Shown here: positions 35,899 to 43,963 of the stretch, in pieces | Numbering within the stretch: the stretch's first letter is position 1 | Layout of the letters: the number at the start of each line of letters is the position of its first letter | Assembly (NCBI GenBank): GCA_021371965.1 | Contig: JAJFVE010000167.1 | Coordinates: 1 to 43,969 of the forward strand | From: Planctomycetaceae bacterium | Lineage (GTDB): Bacteria > Planctomycetota > Phycisphaerae > SM23-33 | Direction: 5' to 3' | Length of the DNA: 43,969 bases | Translations under genes and position numbers: made by a program | Notes under the pieces: model-generated | The model's input: only the letters and a program-made list of their open reading frames with translations | What the model was told of the DNA's origin: nothing | Database searches by the model: none

Positions 35899-36471
35899 AT
35901 GGAACCTGCAGAGCTTCGGGCCGTGATTGCCTCCGCGCAGGCCGGCCGGGCCGACGGCCTGGCGGCGCTGCTGGAGGCCTATGGACCGCGGCTGTTCGGG
36001 TATTTCCTTCGGGCCACCGGCAGTCATCACGATGCCGAGGATCTGTTGTCGGAGATGGCATTGCGGCTGGTGCGGCAGATCGGCAAGTACGATGACCGCG
36101 GCCGCTTCGAGCCGTGGCTGTTCCGGATCGCCGCCAACATGATCCGCGACCGGATCCGCCGCTGGAAGAGCCACCCGACGGCCATGAGCCTCTCCATCGA
36201 GAGCGACGACGGGGCGCGGGCGGCCGACACGCTGGCGGGCAAGTTTGAAACGGCCGACGCGGGACTCATGGCGGCCGAGGCTTCCGACGGTCTGACCCGG
36301 GCCCTGGAGCAGCTCGACGCCGGAACGCGGGAGATGGTCTTGCTGAGATACTTCGGTCAGATGAGCTTCAAGGAACTGGCCGATACGTTTGAATGTCCGC
36401 TGGGGACGGTGCTGGCCCGGGTGCATCGCGGGCTGGCGGCCCTGCGGGAAATGCTGGAGCCGCCGCACTAG
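35899..36471 (+). CDS. ECF-type sigma-70 family RNA polymerase sigma factor
   Basis: The 190-aa protein has region 2 (AYGPRLFGYFLRATGSHHDAEDLLSEM through FEPWLFRIAANMIRDRIRRW, residues 20-95), which recognises the -10 element. Region 4 (LDAGTREMVLLRYFGQMSFKEL, then GTVLARVHRGL, residues 132-185) contacts the -35. No region 3 or extra domain is present. GGGATGG lies upstream of the ATG at 35899. An anti-sigma-like gene follows nine bases after the stop. This arrangement suggests an envelope-stress or signal-responsive sigma factor that transcribes its own operon, which is inference. Confidence 0.92.
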   Translation: MEPAELRAVIASAQAGRADGLAALLEAYGPRLFGYFLRATGSHHDAEDLLSEMALRLVRQIGKYDDRGRFEPWLFRIAANMIRDRIRRWKSHPTAMSLSIESDDGARAADTLAGKFETADAGLMAAEASDGLTRALEQLDAGTREMVLLRYFGQMSFKELADTFECPLGTVLARVHRGLAALREMLEPPH

Positions 36472-36480
36472 AGGCGGCAG

Positions 36481-37026
36481 GTGAACGAGATGGACTACAC
36501 GACGCAGCACTATGAACGCGTGGCCCAGTGGCTGGATGGCCAGACCCTTGAGTTGACGGCCCAGGAGCAGGCGCTGGCCGACGAGATCCGCAGCGGCGAG
36601 GGGGTTCTGTGCGCACTCGAGGCGTCCGTGCCCGCAACCGCCATGGCCCGCGCGCAGCGGCGCCTGGTCGCCGCGGCGGCCAAGCCCAGCCGCATCCGCC
36701 TGGCGCTCAAGTACGTGGTCGGGGTCGAGGCCGCCGCCATCGCCGGTGCGGCCATGATCCTGGTGACCTTGGGCGTGCTCAGCCAGGACACCCCGGCCCC
36801 GGCGATCGTGCCGACCGAGGTGCTGATATCGGCGGCGCAGAAACCCGTCAGCCCCGGTATCCAGGCGCTGGCCGAACGGATGGACCAGCTCGAGTCCGAG
36901 ATCGTCTCGACGCCCGCGGCCCGCAGCAGCGCCACTGGCGACGGCGATTTTGATACGATGGAACGCGACCTCAAAGGCCTCCTGCGCGACATCAAGCCGT
37001 CCCAAGGCCCGGAGAGCGGAACATGA
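36481..37026 (+). CDS. putative anti-sigma factor, single-pass membrane protein
   Basis: The 181-aa product has a short cytoplasmic helical domain (YERVAQWLDGQTLELTAQEQ), one membrane helix at about residues 77-99 (VGVEAAAIAGAAMILVTLGVL) and an extracytoplasmic tail. There is no HxxxCxxC zinc motif, so it is not a classical ZAS anti-sigma factor. The assignment rests on position after an ECF sigma gene and on topology. Two starts are possible: GTG 36481 with GAGG six bases upstream, or ATG 36490 with AGGTG six bases upstream. The stop overlaps the next start as ATGA, so translation is coupled. Confidence 0.65.
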   Translation: MNEMDYTTQHYERVAQWLDGQTLELTAQEQALADEIRSGEGVLCALEASVPATAMARAQRRLVAAAAKPSRIRLALKYVVGVEAAAIAGAAMILVTLGVLSQDTPAPAIVPTEVLISAAQKPVSPGIQALAERMDQLESEIVSTPAARSSATGDGDFDTMERDLKGLLRDIKPSQGPESGT

Positions 37027-38399
37027 GCGGCACGAGATTCATCGCAACTCTGATCCTGACGTTGACGGCCGCGGCGGCCTGGGCCCAGCCCGGTCCGTAC
37101 GGCGCTGCCCCCGCGGGCATGCCGCCGATGGCAGCGCCGAATCCGCAGCCGCACCCTTACGGCGCCGCCGTCACCGAGGCCCAGGAAACCGAGCTGCTCA
37201 AGGTGCTCGAGGACAAGCGTCCTGAGGCCCACAGCCGCCTGATGACGCTGAAGGAAAACGACGCGGCCGCCTATCAGCGGATGCTGCAGGAACTGCTGCG
37301 CTGGTACGAGAAGGTCCGCAAGTTGCCCAAGGATGTGCAGGCGGCCACGGTGTACCTGACCGAGTCGCGCCAGCGCATCTACCGTCTGGCGCGCGAGCTA
37401 GCCAACGCCGACAGCGAGGGCGACCGCGAGCAGTCCCGCCTGCGTCTGCGCGAGGAGATCGCCCGCGAATTCGACGCCGAGCAGATCACGCAGACGTACC
37501 GCCTCAAGCAGCTCCAGCAGGACATGGACACCATGCGCACCGGACTGGAGCGGCGCGCCGCCCAGCGCGAGCAGCAGATCGAATCGCGATACAAACGGGC
37601 CCTCGAACGCGCCGATCGCATCCGCTTGCACAAGCAGCGGCCCGGAGATGAGGCCGGCCTCGAGGCTCTGACCTTCCCGCCGGCGGCGCTGCGGGGGCAC
37701 GAGCCCGTGCCGACGGCGACGCCTTCCGGCGCTGCCCCGGCCAAGACCGGCTCGGACATCAAGCACTCGCCGGCGCGCGGCGGCGAGGGCGAGCGGCGAG
37801 CGGGTCGCGAGCGGCCACGCCCGAGCTTCAGCGGCGGGCCCAGTGACCATGACCTCGCCGCCATGCTCGATGCGCTCAAGGAGAAACGACCGGAGTATTA
37901 CGCCCGCCTGACGGCGCTGGAACAGAGCAGCCCCGAGGCCTACCGCCGCCTCGTGCGGGCGACGTGGCAGTGGTATCTGCGGTGGCGCGCCATGCCCAAG
38001 GACGTGCAGGGCCCCGCCCTGATCGCCGCCGATTCGCGCCTGGCGGTCGAGGGTCTGACGCTGCAACTGGCCAAGGCCGCCAGCGACTCCCAGCGCTCGC
38101 AGCTCAAGGAGACGCTCAAGAAGACGATCGCGGCCGGTTTCGACGCCGAGACCACTGTCGAGACCAACGGCCTCAAGACCCTGCAAGCCCGCCTGGTGCA
38201 GATGCAGGCCGAGCTGGACGAGCACGCCAAGAACCGCAGCGAGATCATCGACCAGCGTTTCAAGCAGCACACCGAGTCGTCGCACCGCGTGTGGCGCAGA
38301 GGCCCGCGCTTGCCCGAGAGCGACCGTCCCGCGCCCCCGCCGGCGCCGGCTCCAAAACCCGCGCAACCCCAACCGCCGCTGCCTGAGTCGGATGGGTGA
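37023..38399 (+). CDS. secreted helical protein with two tandem homologous domains
   Basis: The 458-aa product has a signal peptide (cleavage near AAAAWAQ, residue 21) and a Pro-rich start. Residues about 53-196 and 277-419 are an internal duplication. Both contain KRPE (65 and 288), a W-Y pair, PKDVQ (102 and 325), an SR helix, FDAE (150 and 373), an LK-LQ helix and a final R-x3-I-x2-R segment. An Arg/Gly-rich linker (SPARGGEGERRAGRERPRP) separates them, and the C-terminus is Pro-rich. The family was not recognised. The helical, charged layout recalls periplasmic Spy/CpxP-like proteins, but that is only an analogy. It overlaps the anti-sigma-like gene and so belongs to the sigma operon. Confidence 0.78.
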   Translation: MSGTRFIATLILTLTAAAAWAQPGPYGAAPAGMPPMAAPNPQPHPYGAAVTEAQETELLKVLEDKRPEAHSRLMTLKENDAAAYQRMLQELLRWYEKVRKLPKDVQAATVYLTESRQRIYRLARELANADSEGDREQSRLRLREEIAREFDAEQITQTYRLKQLQQDMDTMRTGLERRAAQREQQIESRYKRALERADRIRLHKQRPGDEAGLEALTFPPAALRGHEPVPTATPSGAAPAKTGSDIKHSPARGGEGERRAGRERPRPSFSGGPSDHDLAAMLDALKEKRPEYYARLTALEQSSPEAYRRLVRATWQWYLRWRAMPKDVQGPALIAADSRLAVEGLTLQLAKAASDSQRSQLKETLKKTIAAGFDAETTVETNGLKTLQARLVQMQAELDEHAKNRSEIIDQRFKQHTESSHRVWRRGPRLPESDRPAPPPAPAPKPAQPQPPLPESDG

Positions 38400-38405
38400 G
38401 TGAAG

Positions 38406-38565
38406 CAGTTGTGTGTTGTGGGTGGTGAGTTGTGTGTCACCAGTGTGAGTGCTGCAAGAACGGCTTGTCCGTTCAGCGTTCGTTCCCCGACCTTTCACGC
38501 TTTGAATCGCCCCGTGCCAGTCTCCCGCTGTTTCTCACAACACACAACCCACAACTCCCAACTGG
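38406..38565. repeat. inverted TTGTGTGTTGTGG repeat pair
   Basis: Arms at 38406-38443 and 38534-38565 of the TTGTGAG/TGGTGAG family face each other, seven bases after the stop of the duplicated secreted protein and 20 bases before the ispH start. A 90-base unique stretch separates them. Confidence 0.8.
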
Positions 38566-38584
38566 TCCATGTTATGATGAACAC

Positions 38585-39754
38585 ATGTCCGACGCGCAAG
38601 AATCCACATTCGACACCGCCGACGAAGGTCAGGGCGACAGCTTCTCCAGCCTCGTCGTTGACCGCATGCGCCGCAGCGGAAACGCCTGGGATCTTCCCGG
38701 CGGGCAGTTGCTCCTGCCGCGGGTGTTCGGGTTCTGCCGCGGCGTGCGCCGCGCGCTGACGATGCTCGAGCGCGCCGTCGCCGCCCACGACGGCCGCAAC
38801 GGCACGATGGTGCTGCTGGGGCAGGTCATCCACAATCCCTGGGTCAACGCGTTCTTCGCCGAGCGCGGCGTGCGTATCCTGACGGCCGCACAGGTGCGTG
38901 AGGTCGAGAAACATGTCGCCGCCGCCGACTGCGCCGTCGTGCCGGCCTTCGGCGTGCCCTGGGACATCGAGCGGCGTTTGGCGGCCATCGGCTGCCGCGT
39001 CATCGACACCTCCTGCGGCGACGTGCGGCGGCTGTGGGTTTGGACTCGCCGCGCCGTCGAGGATGGTTACGGCGTGCTGATCTACGGCCGCGTGCATCAC
39101 GATGAAACCGTGGTGACGTGTTCGCGACTGGCGGCGGCGGGGGGGTCGTACGTGGTGACTGAAGACCTGGACAAGATCGTTGCGCTGTGCCAGATGCTCA
39201 CCGGCCAGCACGACGCGGGTGAATTCTCGCGCGTCTTCGACGACCAAGCCACCAACGCCCGCACGATCGAGCCGTTCTACCACCGCCTGGCGCAGGTCAG
39301 CCAGACGACGATGCTCTACGACGACACGATGACCGTCCGCGCCCTCATCCGCAACGCCCTGACCAGCCACACGCCCGCCCAGCACCCCACGCGTAACGTG
39401 CTCTTCGAGCCCACCGTCTGCCGCGCCACGCAGCAGCGCCAGGCCGCGGCCGTCGAGCTCTGCGCCGCCGGGGTGGACCTGGTGATGGTGGTGGGGGGGT
39501 TTGGCTCGAGCAACACGCGGCACCTGTACGAGCTGGCGCGCAAGAGCGCCGCGGCATGGTTCATCGAGGACGCCCGCTCGATCGTCAGCGCCGGCGAACT
39601 GTCGACGATGGACATCGCCACCGGCCAGCCCATGATTGCCCGCGACTGGCTGCCGCCGCGCCGCCCACTGAAGATCGGCGTCCTGGCCGGGGCCTCCAGC
39701 CCCGAGATCGTCGTCGGCCAGGTCCTCGAGCGCCTGGCGCAGTTCCTGGGATAG
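38585..39754 (+). CDS. ispH: 4-hydroxy-3-methylbut-2-enyl diphosphate reductase
   Basis: The 389-aa product is IspH/LytB, the last enzyme of the MEP isoprenoid pathway, giving IPP and DMAPP. All three cluster cysteines are present: FGFCRGVRRAL (about residue 50), DTSCGDVRRLW (about 143) and EPTVCRATQQRQ (about 279). The substrate-contacting LLGQVIHNPWV, QTTM, SSNTRHLYEL and AGASSPE are also there. The motif usually read as GHPEV appears as HHDETV. An N-terminal extension of about 40 residues precedes the fold. Other isoprenoid genes are absent from the window. Repeats flank both ends. Confidence 0.92.
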   Translation: MSDAQESTFDTADEGQGDSFSSLVVDRMRRSGNAWDLPGGQLLLPRVFGFCRGVRRALTMLERAVAAHDGRNGTMVLLGQVIHNPWVNAFFAERGVRILTAAQVREVEKHVAAADCAVVPAFGVPWDIERRLAAIGCRVIDTSCGDVRRLWVWTRRAVEDGYGVLIYGRVHHDETVVTCSRLAAAGGSYVVTEDLDKIVALCQMLTGQHDAGEFSRVFDDQATNARTIEPFYHRLAQVSQTTMLYDDTMTVRALIRNALTSHTPAQHPTRNVLFEPTVCRATQQRQAAAVELCAAGVDLVMVVGGFGSSNTRHLYELARKSAAAWFIEDARSIVSAGELSTMDIATGQPMIARDWLPPRRPLKIGVLAGASSPEIVVGQVLERLAQFLG

Positions 39755-39757
39755 TTA

Positions 39758-39788
39758 TTAGCCGCAGAGGTCGCTGAGGACGCAGAGG
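39758..39788. repeat. CTGAGG/AGCCGC repeat after ispH
   Basis: TTAGCCGCAGAGGTCGCTGA and following bases start three bases past the ispH stop. The copy is a close match of 28297-28327 in the same orientation. Confidence 0.8.
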
Positions 39789-39912
39789 AAAGAGAGAGAC
39801 GGGGAGAGGAATGCGTTTTCACCATTCATCCAACCATCCAATCATCCATCGAGCCGCTCGACCACTAATGTAACGTCGATTATGATGTCAGCAGCAAAGA
39901 CAGGAGTAAACA

Positions 39913-40734
39913 ATGGCCAGTCTGCTTTCGTTTGATGATGCGGTTTGCACCCGATGCGGCAAGTGCGGGTCGGCTTGCCCGATGGGGTTTATCCGCGTCG
40001 GGTCGCGCGGGCCTCGCACGGTGCCCGACGCGCAGGAAAAGTGCATGCTGTGCGGGCACTGCATCGCGGCCTGTGCGACCAAGACGCTTCAGCACGAGCG
40101 GCTGGCGCCCGAGGCGTGTCTGCCGCTGGACGAGAACTGGCGCGGCGACGTGCATGCCGTCGAGCAGCTTATCAAGGGCCGACGGTCCATCCGCCGCTAC
40201 GAGGATCGGCCCGTCGATCGCGCGACGCTGCTGAAGGTCATCGACATGGCCCGCTACGCCCCGACCGGCATGAACAGCCAGTCGGTCAGTTGGCTGGTGG
40301 TGTACAAGGCCGGCGAAGTGAAAAAGCTTTCCGCCGCCGTCATCGACTGGATGCGCTCGCTGGCGGCCAAGGGCGAACTGATCGGCGGCAATTACAATCC
40401 GGCGCCGATGATCATGGCCTGGGACAACGGGACGGACCTGATCCTGCGCGGCTGCCCGCACGTGCTGGTGGCGTATGCCCGCGAGGGCGACGCCATGGCC
40501 GCCGGCTCATGCACCGCCGCACTGACGACGGCCGAACTGGCCGCGGCGACGCTGGGCCTGGGCACCTGTTGGGCGGGCTTCCTCCACATGGCGATGATCT
40601 TCTCCCCCGCCGCCCGCGAGGTCCTGGCCCTGCCCGCCGGCCACGTGATGCACGGCGCCCTGATGATCGGCCACCCCGCAGAGCAGTACCACCGTATCCC
40701 GCCGCGCAAAGAACCGGACGTGCAGTGGCGATGA
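39913..40734 (+). CDS. nitroreductase with N-terminal 2x4Fe-4S ferredoxin domain
   Basis: The 273-aa protein has two 4Fe-4S motifs, CTRCGKCGSACP (residues 12-23) and CMLCGHCIAAC (44-54). An FMN-dependent nitroreductase domain follows (RRSIRRYEDRPVDRATLLKV, APTGMNSQSVSW). The C-terminal AATLGLGTCWAGF loop is typical. Such ferredoxin-nitroreductase fusions occur in anaerobes and reduce unknown substrates, with electrons passing from the clusters to FMN. CAGGAG six bases upstream supports the start. The next gene begins 32 bases later on the same strand and may be cotranscribed. Confidence 0.93.
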   Translation: MASLLSFDDAVCTRCGKCGSACPMGFIRVGSRGPRTVPDAQEKCMLCGHCIAACATKTLQHERLAPEACLPLDENWRGDVHAVEQLIKGRRSIRRYEDRPVDRATLLKVIDMARYAPTGMNSQSVSWLVVYKAGEVKKLSAAVIDWMRSLAAKGELIGGNYNPAPMIMAWDNGTDLILRGCPHVLVAYAREGDAMAAGSCTAALTTAELAAATLGLGTCWAGFLHMAMIFSPAAREVLALPAGHVMHGALMIGHPAEQYHRIPPRKEPDVQWR

Positions 40735-40766
40735 ACACTTAGTCCATTTATAGCAGGAGATGCCAC

Positions 40767-41723
40767 ATGGGCATTGAAGGCGCGGTGTTGTTCGTAGGGC
40801 TTGTTGTGGCGCTCATTGCAGGGGCCTCTTTGGGCCGGAAGCTTGCCCAAAAGGATAACGCCAGGGAAGCAATGGAATCGATGCGTGTGCCAATCCCCGC
40901 TTCGGCCGCGCAGGAGTTGCCGCATGCCCGGCCCGGTTGGAACAAATCATTGTATTTGACTCTACTGGCCAGCCCTGTTGTTCTGATTGTGGCAGTTGTG
41001 CTCTGTTACGATTACGCCCATACAGCGGCGGCGAAACAAGCGATTGTCGTAGGAACGTTTCTGGCCAGCATCGTGTCGTTGGTCCTGAGCACTGCCGTCA
41101 TTCGCAATCGCAAGTATGACACTTGCCCTAACTGCCAGCGACACAGCTCATATGACAAGCGCGATGTCGATTTGCTTATGACCTGTCCACATTGTGGGAG
41201 CAATTGGCAGGCCGGTGCCGGTAAGGTGCTCGTCAATCGTGAACCCGTAAGCCGACCGGTCAGTCATGTTCCTCTACCGGAGGTTGCCCTCACGCGCCCT
41301 CGATCTGCAACTGCAGTGGCCATCTGGTGGATAGTCGTTGCCGCCGTCATGATCTTCATGGGCGGCATGGGGTTGCTGTTTTTCATAGTGTCCTTGATGA
41401 CGGTCAGGGCATCCAGGGAGCTTTGGGGTGGATGCTCTGTGACGGGATCCATTCTTGTGACGGGTTTGGCGGTTCTGGTCGCGGCGGTTTTTTTCCTGTG
41501 GGGTCGCCGCTGGGCACACGTCTTCCTGCAAGTCTTTTCCTGCCTGTTCATCGCGGGAGCGTTGGCGTGGCTGGGTTATGCGCTGGCCACTGATGGTTTT
41601 CGGGTTCCTCCGACATGGTTTCTTCCGCTTATGCTGACGGTTGTGGCGTTGACGCTTCTGTTCATCATGAACAACAGGCAGATCAAGTCGTGGGTACGCA
41701 CTAATCAGCGACCACTGCGTTGA
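40767..41723 (+). CDS. membrane protein with internal zinc ribbon
   Basis: The 318-aa protein has an N-terminal membrane helix (GAVLFVGLVVALIAGASLG), two more at about residues 62-110, then a cytoplasmic zinc ribbon with CPNCQRHSSYDK (about 118) and CPHCGSNWQ (about 138). Four membrane helices occupy residues 183-300. No family was recognised. Base composition is lower in GC than the neighbours. AGGAG lies seven bases upstream of the ATG. A membrane sensor or scaffold role would be a guess. Confidence 0.72.
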   Translation: MGIEGAVLFVGLVVALIAGASLGRKLAQKDNAREAMESMRVPIPASAAQELPHARPGWNKSLYLTLLASPVVLIVAVVLCYDYAHTAAAKQAIVVGTFLASIVSLVLSTAVIRNRKYDTCPNCQRHSSYDKRDVDLLMTCPHCGSNWQAGAGKVLVNREPVSRPVSHVPLPEVALTRPRSATAVAIWWIVVAAVMIFMGGMGLLFFIVSLMTVRASRELWGGCSVTGSILVTGLAVLVAAVFFLWGRRWAHVFLQVFSCLFIAGALAWLGYALATDGFRVPPTWFLPLMLTVVALTLLFIMNNRQIKSWVRTNQRPLR

Positions 41724-41744
41724 AGATCACGCCGAACAACCCAT

Positions 41745-41846
41745 CCAGCATCAGCCTTCGCCAAGGCTTCGGCTTGACAAAAGCTCGACCACTGACGAGG
41801 CGCGCCCGGCGCTTCTCACCACTCACCACACACAACTCATCACTGC
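41745..41846. repeat. CCAGCATCAGCC repeat followed by CTCACCAC repeat
   Basis: 41745-41800 is a near-identical copy of the rsmA-leader repeat (GCCTT-CGCC-AAGGC hairpin, then AAAGCTCGACC). 41815-41846 is a CTCACCACTCACCAC copy that ends one base before the stop codon of the minus-strand lipoprotein gene. Confidence 0.8.
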
Positions 41847-41847
41847 T

Positions 41848-42951
41848 TTAGTAATCCTTCAGCACGGGGTGCCTGGGGAGCAGCTTGATGAGCTTGCTCT
41901 CGGCGTAGGCGCGATAGGCTTTTTCGAAACCGGCCACGTTGCTGGCGAAGTAGTGCTTGAATAGCGGCACGGCCACGGTGGCGTTGTAGCCTTTGTGGTG
42001 CTGGAGCTGGGCGAGCTTGTCGGCCGGGACGTTGACGGCCTTGTGGAGCTTGCCCGCGGCCGCGTCGGTCAGCATCGTCTGCAGGCGGCCGCAGTAATTC
42101 TTGTCATATCGCAAATACATTGCCAGGGCCCAGACCTGGGCGTAGAACGCCAGCGGGTCATTGCCTTTGGAGATCGCCTCGCCGCTGTCCATGTTGAGCA
42201 GCTTCTCCAGCGGGATCCACCGGTCGTTGACGACGACGGCCCGCAGGTCCGTCGCGCGGGCGATATTTTCTTCCGGCGTGAAGCGGACGGCCTCGGCTTC
42301 GCGGTCCTGGAACCCTTCGGCCGTCGTGCACAGGCCCTCTTCGAGCCAGGCCGGTAGCGTGTCGCGCATGCGGTAATACAGAAACTGGTGCAGCCCCTCA
42401 TGCGAGGCAATCGAGTACGACTGGATCCCCTGCAACTGCCAGAAAACGCCCACGCCCTGGTAGCTGTAGCCGCCGGTGGGAATGTCCACGAACGCCCCGG
42501 TGTCCTTGCCGAAGCGAAACTCCGTCAGGTTCACCCACTGGTTGCGGTCGGCGAGGAAGTAGACCGGCATCTTCTTGCCGGGTGCAATTCGCGGCAGGCC
42601 GGTGATGACATAGTAATTGTCGTACGCGGCTTCCATGAAGGCCGGGAAGAGCTGCAGCATCTGGCGATTGCTGACGGTGGTGAAGATGCGGTAGTGCGGC
42701 GTTTCCAGGGAGCGGCCCTCGCCTACCGGCGTCTTCCACGGCTCGACAACCGGGCTGCTCGACAGCGGCACCCACTTCTGGCGTTTGGCGTCGGAGATGC
42801 CCATGCGGCCCCCCTTCGTCATTTCCCAGTCGGGGACGGCGTTGTCGTAGCAGCCTCCTGCCAGCAAGGCCGCCAGGAATATTGCCACCAATGCCATCCC
42901 CCATGCCGCTATGGCTGCCTGAGACGTCGGTTCTGCTGATCGATGATCCAT
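41848..42951 (-). CDS. lipoprotein with zincin-type HEGLH motif (DUF1570-like)
   Basis: The 367-aa protein has a signal peptide with lipobox LLAGGC. The HExxH zinc-peptidase motif lies in YSIASHEGLHQFLYYRM (about residue 180), and LPAWLEEGLCTTAE some 20 residues later supplies the third, glutamate, ligand of gluzincins. The fold order matches DUF1570-type proteins common in planctomycetes. It should be a surface- or periplasm-anchored metallopeptidase of unknown substrate, if active. The ATG at 42951 has no strong ribosome binding site; an internal ATG at residue 19, just before the hydrophobic stretch, is an alternative. A TATAAT-like stretch in the AT-rich block upstream may be the promoter. 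Confidence 0.82.
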   Translation of the reverse strand: MDHRSAEPTSQAAIAAWGMALVAIFLAALLAGGCYDNAVPDWEMTKGGRMGISDAKRQKWVPLSSSPVVEPWKTPVGEGRSLETPHYRIFTTVSNRQMLQLFPAFMEAAYDNYYVITGLPRIAPGKKMPVYFLADRNQWVNLTEFRFGKDTGAFVDIPTGGYSYQGVGVFWQLQGIQSYSIASHEGLHQFLYYRMRDTLPAWLEEGLCTTAEGFQDREAEAVRFTPEENIARATDLRAVVVNDRWIPLEKLLNMDSGEAISKGNDPLAFYAQVWALAMYLRYDKNYCGRLQTMLTDAAAGKLHKAVNVPADKLAQLQHHKGYNATVAVPLFKHYFASNVAGFEKAYRAYAESKLIKLLPRHPVLKDY

Positions 42952-43392
42952 GCTCTATGCATCGGCAATCCCGGCAGAAAGGCTACAGACAACAAATGTC
43001 TGCCCGGGCAATCCCCAAGACCGGATCGTGACAACATCAAGACAGGATTCCGTACCCGATGGGGGATGCGGGTATTATCTATATAGGTATAAGAAAATTC
43101 AGTAGTAGTAGTGATAGGTCCTGCGGGTCATTCGGAATCTTATCCACCGCTCGCGTAACCCATTGCGTGCAAATTGCTTACAGCACAATCTTCAGCCCTG
43201 CCGTTGGGGACAACCTGTTGGTTGTTCTGTTGCGTCCTGCCGCAGGCGGGGATATTTTCCCTCAGGGGCGATCTTCTGCACGTTACATAGGCTCGCGCCC
43301 TGCGGGAAACAGCCGACCCTGCGACAGCTTGTGCACAACTTATTCACCCCGCCTGCGGGTTATTCGCCCCCGCGGCGACTCCGCAGCGGGCC
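42952..43392. other. gene-free stretch (441 bp) with DnaA-box-like motifs
   Basis: No gene was found. An AT-rich block (GGTATTATCTATATAGG, 43071-43087 and on to about 43110) is followed by TTATCCACC (43140), the palindrome TTGTGCACAA (43329), TTATTCACC (43340) and TTATTCGCC (43360). The three TTAT motifs point the same way. A hairpin ACAACC-TGTT-GGTTGT lies at about 43210. It could be an origin-like element or simply a promoter region. Confidence 0.4.
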
Positions 43393-43923
43393 TCAGTTCG
43401 CCAAGTAAAACAGCAGCCCTACTGCTGCCGCGCCGCCGAGGGCTACGGCGGCGACGAAATAGACCCACGTCGGAACCGGCGGGTGGACCAGCTTGGCCAC
43501 GGGCAGGCCCTCGAGGTCTTCGTCTTCCAGAGGGGGCAGCTCTTCGCCGCTGCGGCGGGCCCGAACCGTCAGCACGGGCAGCTCCTCCTGCGGGGCCGGA
43601 ACCTTGATCCGCGCCTTGCACGCCGGGCAGCGCACCTTGCGGCCGACCATGCGCACCGAAGCCTTGAGCGAGCGTCCGCATGATCCGCACGCCACCACGA
43701 TCTTTCGCGAGATCATCTTGCGTGCCAGGCCGGCGAAGTCTTCTTCGCCCTCGGCCTCGGCGGCAGCCGGTTCAGGCGCATCGTCGGCCAGCACGATATC
43801 GTCCTCGTCGCCGGCGAAGGGGATGGCGATGCGCCGCCCGCAGTGGGCGCAGGCGACGGCCTTGGCGGCGATGTTGTCGTCGGCCTCGGTGGTGCGCCCG
43901 CATTTTCCGCAGAGCAGTTGCAT
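43393..43923 (-). CDS. double zinc-ribbon, C-terminally anchored membrane protein
   Basis: The 176-aa protein has one zinc ribbon at residues 5-30 (CGKCGRTTEA, CAHCGRRIAIP) and a second at about 78-105 (CGSCGRSLKA, CPACKARIKVP). Between them is an acidic, Ala-rich linker. A single membrane helix lies at the very C-terminus (TWVYFVAAVALGGAAAVGLLFYL), so it is tail-anchored with both ribbons in the cytoplasm. The ribbons resemble the MJ0042 type. No function is assigned. A TTGTGAG repeat lies immediately upstream of the start. Confidence 0.78.
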   Translation of the reverse strand: MQLLCGKCGRTTEADDNIAAKAVACAHCGRRIAIPFAGDEDDIVLADDAPEPAAAEAEGEEDFAGLARKMISRKIVVACGSCGRSLKASVRMVGRKVRCPACKARIKVPAPQEELPVLTVRARRSGEELPPLEDEDLEGLPVAKLVHPPVPTWVYFVAAVALGGAAAVGLLFYLAN

Positions 43924-43930
43924 CTTTGAA

Positions 43931-43963
43931 TCAGTTGTGAGTGGTGAGTTGTGAGTGGTGAGT
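43931..43963. repeat. TTGTGAGTGGTGAG repeat at right edge
   Basis: Two tandem TTGTGAGTGGTGAG units just upstream of the double zinc-ribbon gene start. An inverted partner may lie beyond the window. Confidence 0.75.

Noticed and set aside
42952..43392. tRNA or structured RNA gene in the gene-free stretch
   Set aside because: No TTCGA-type T-loop or cloverleaf arrangement could be found; only short isolated hairpins.
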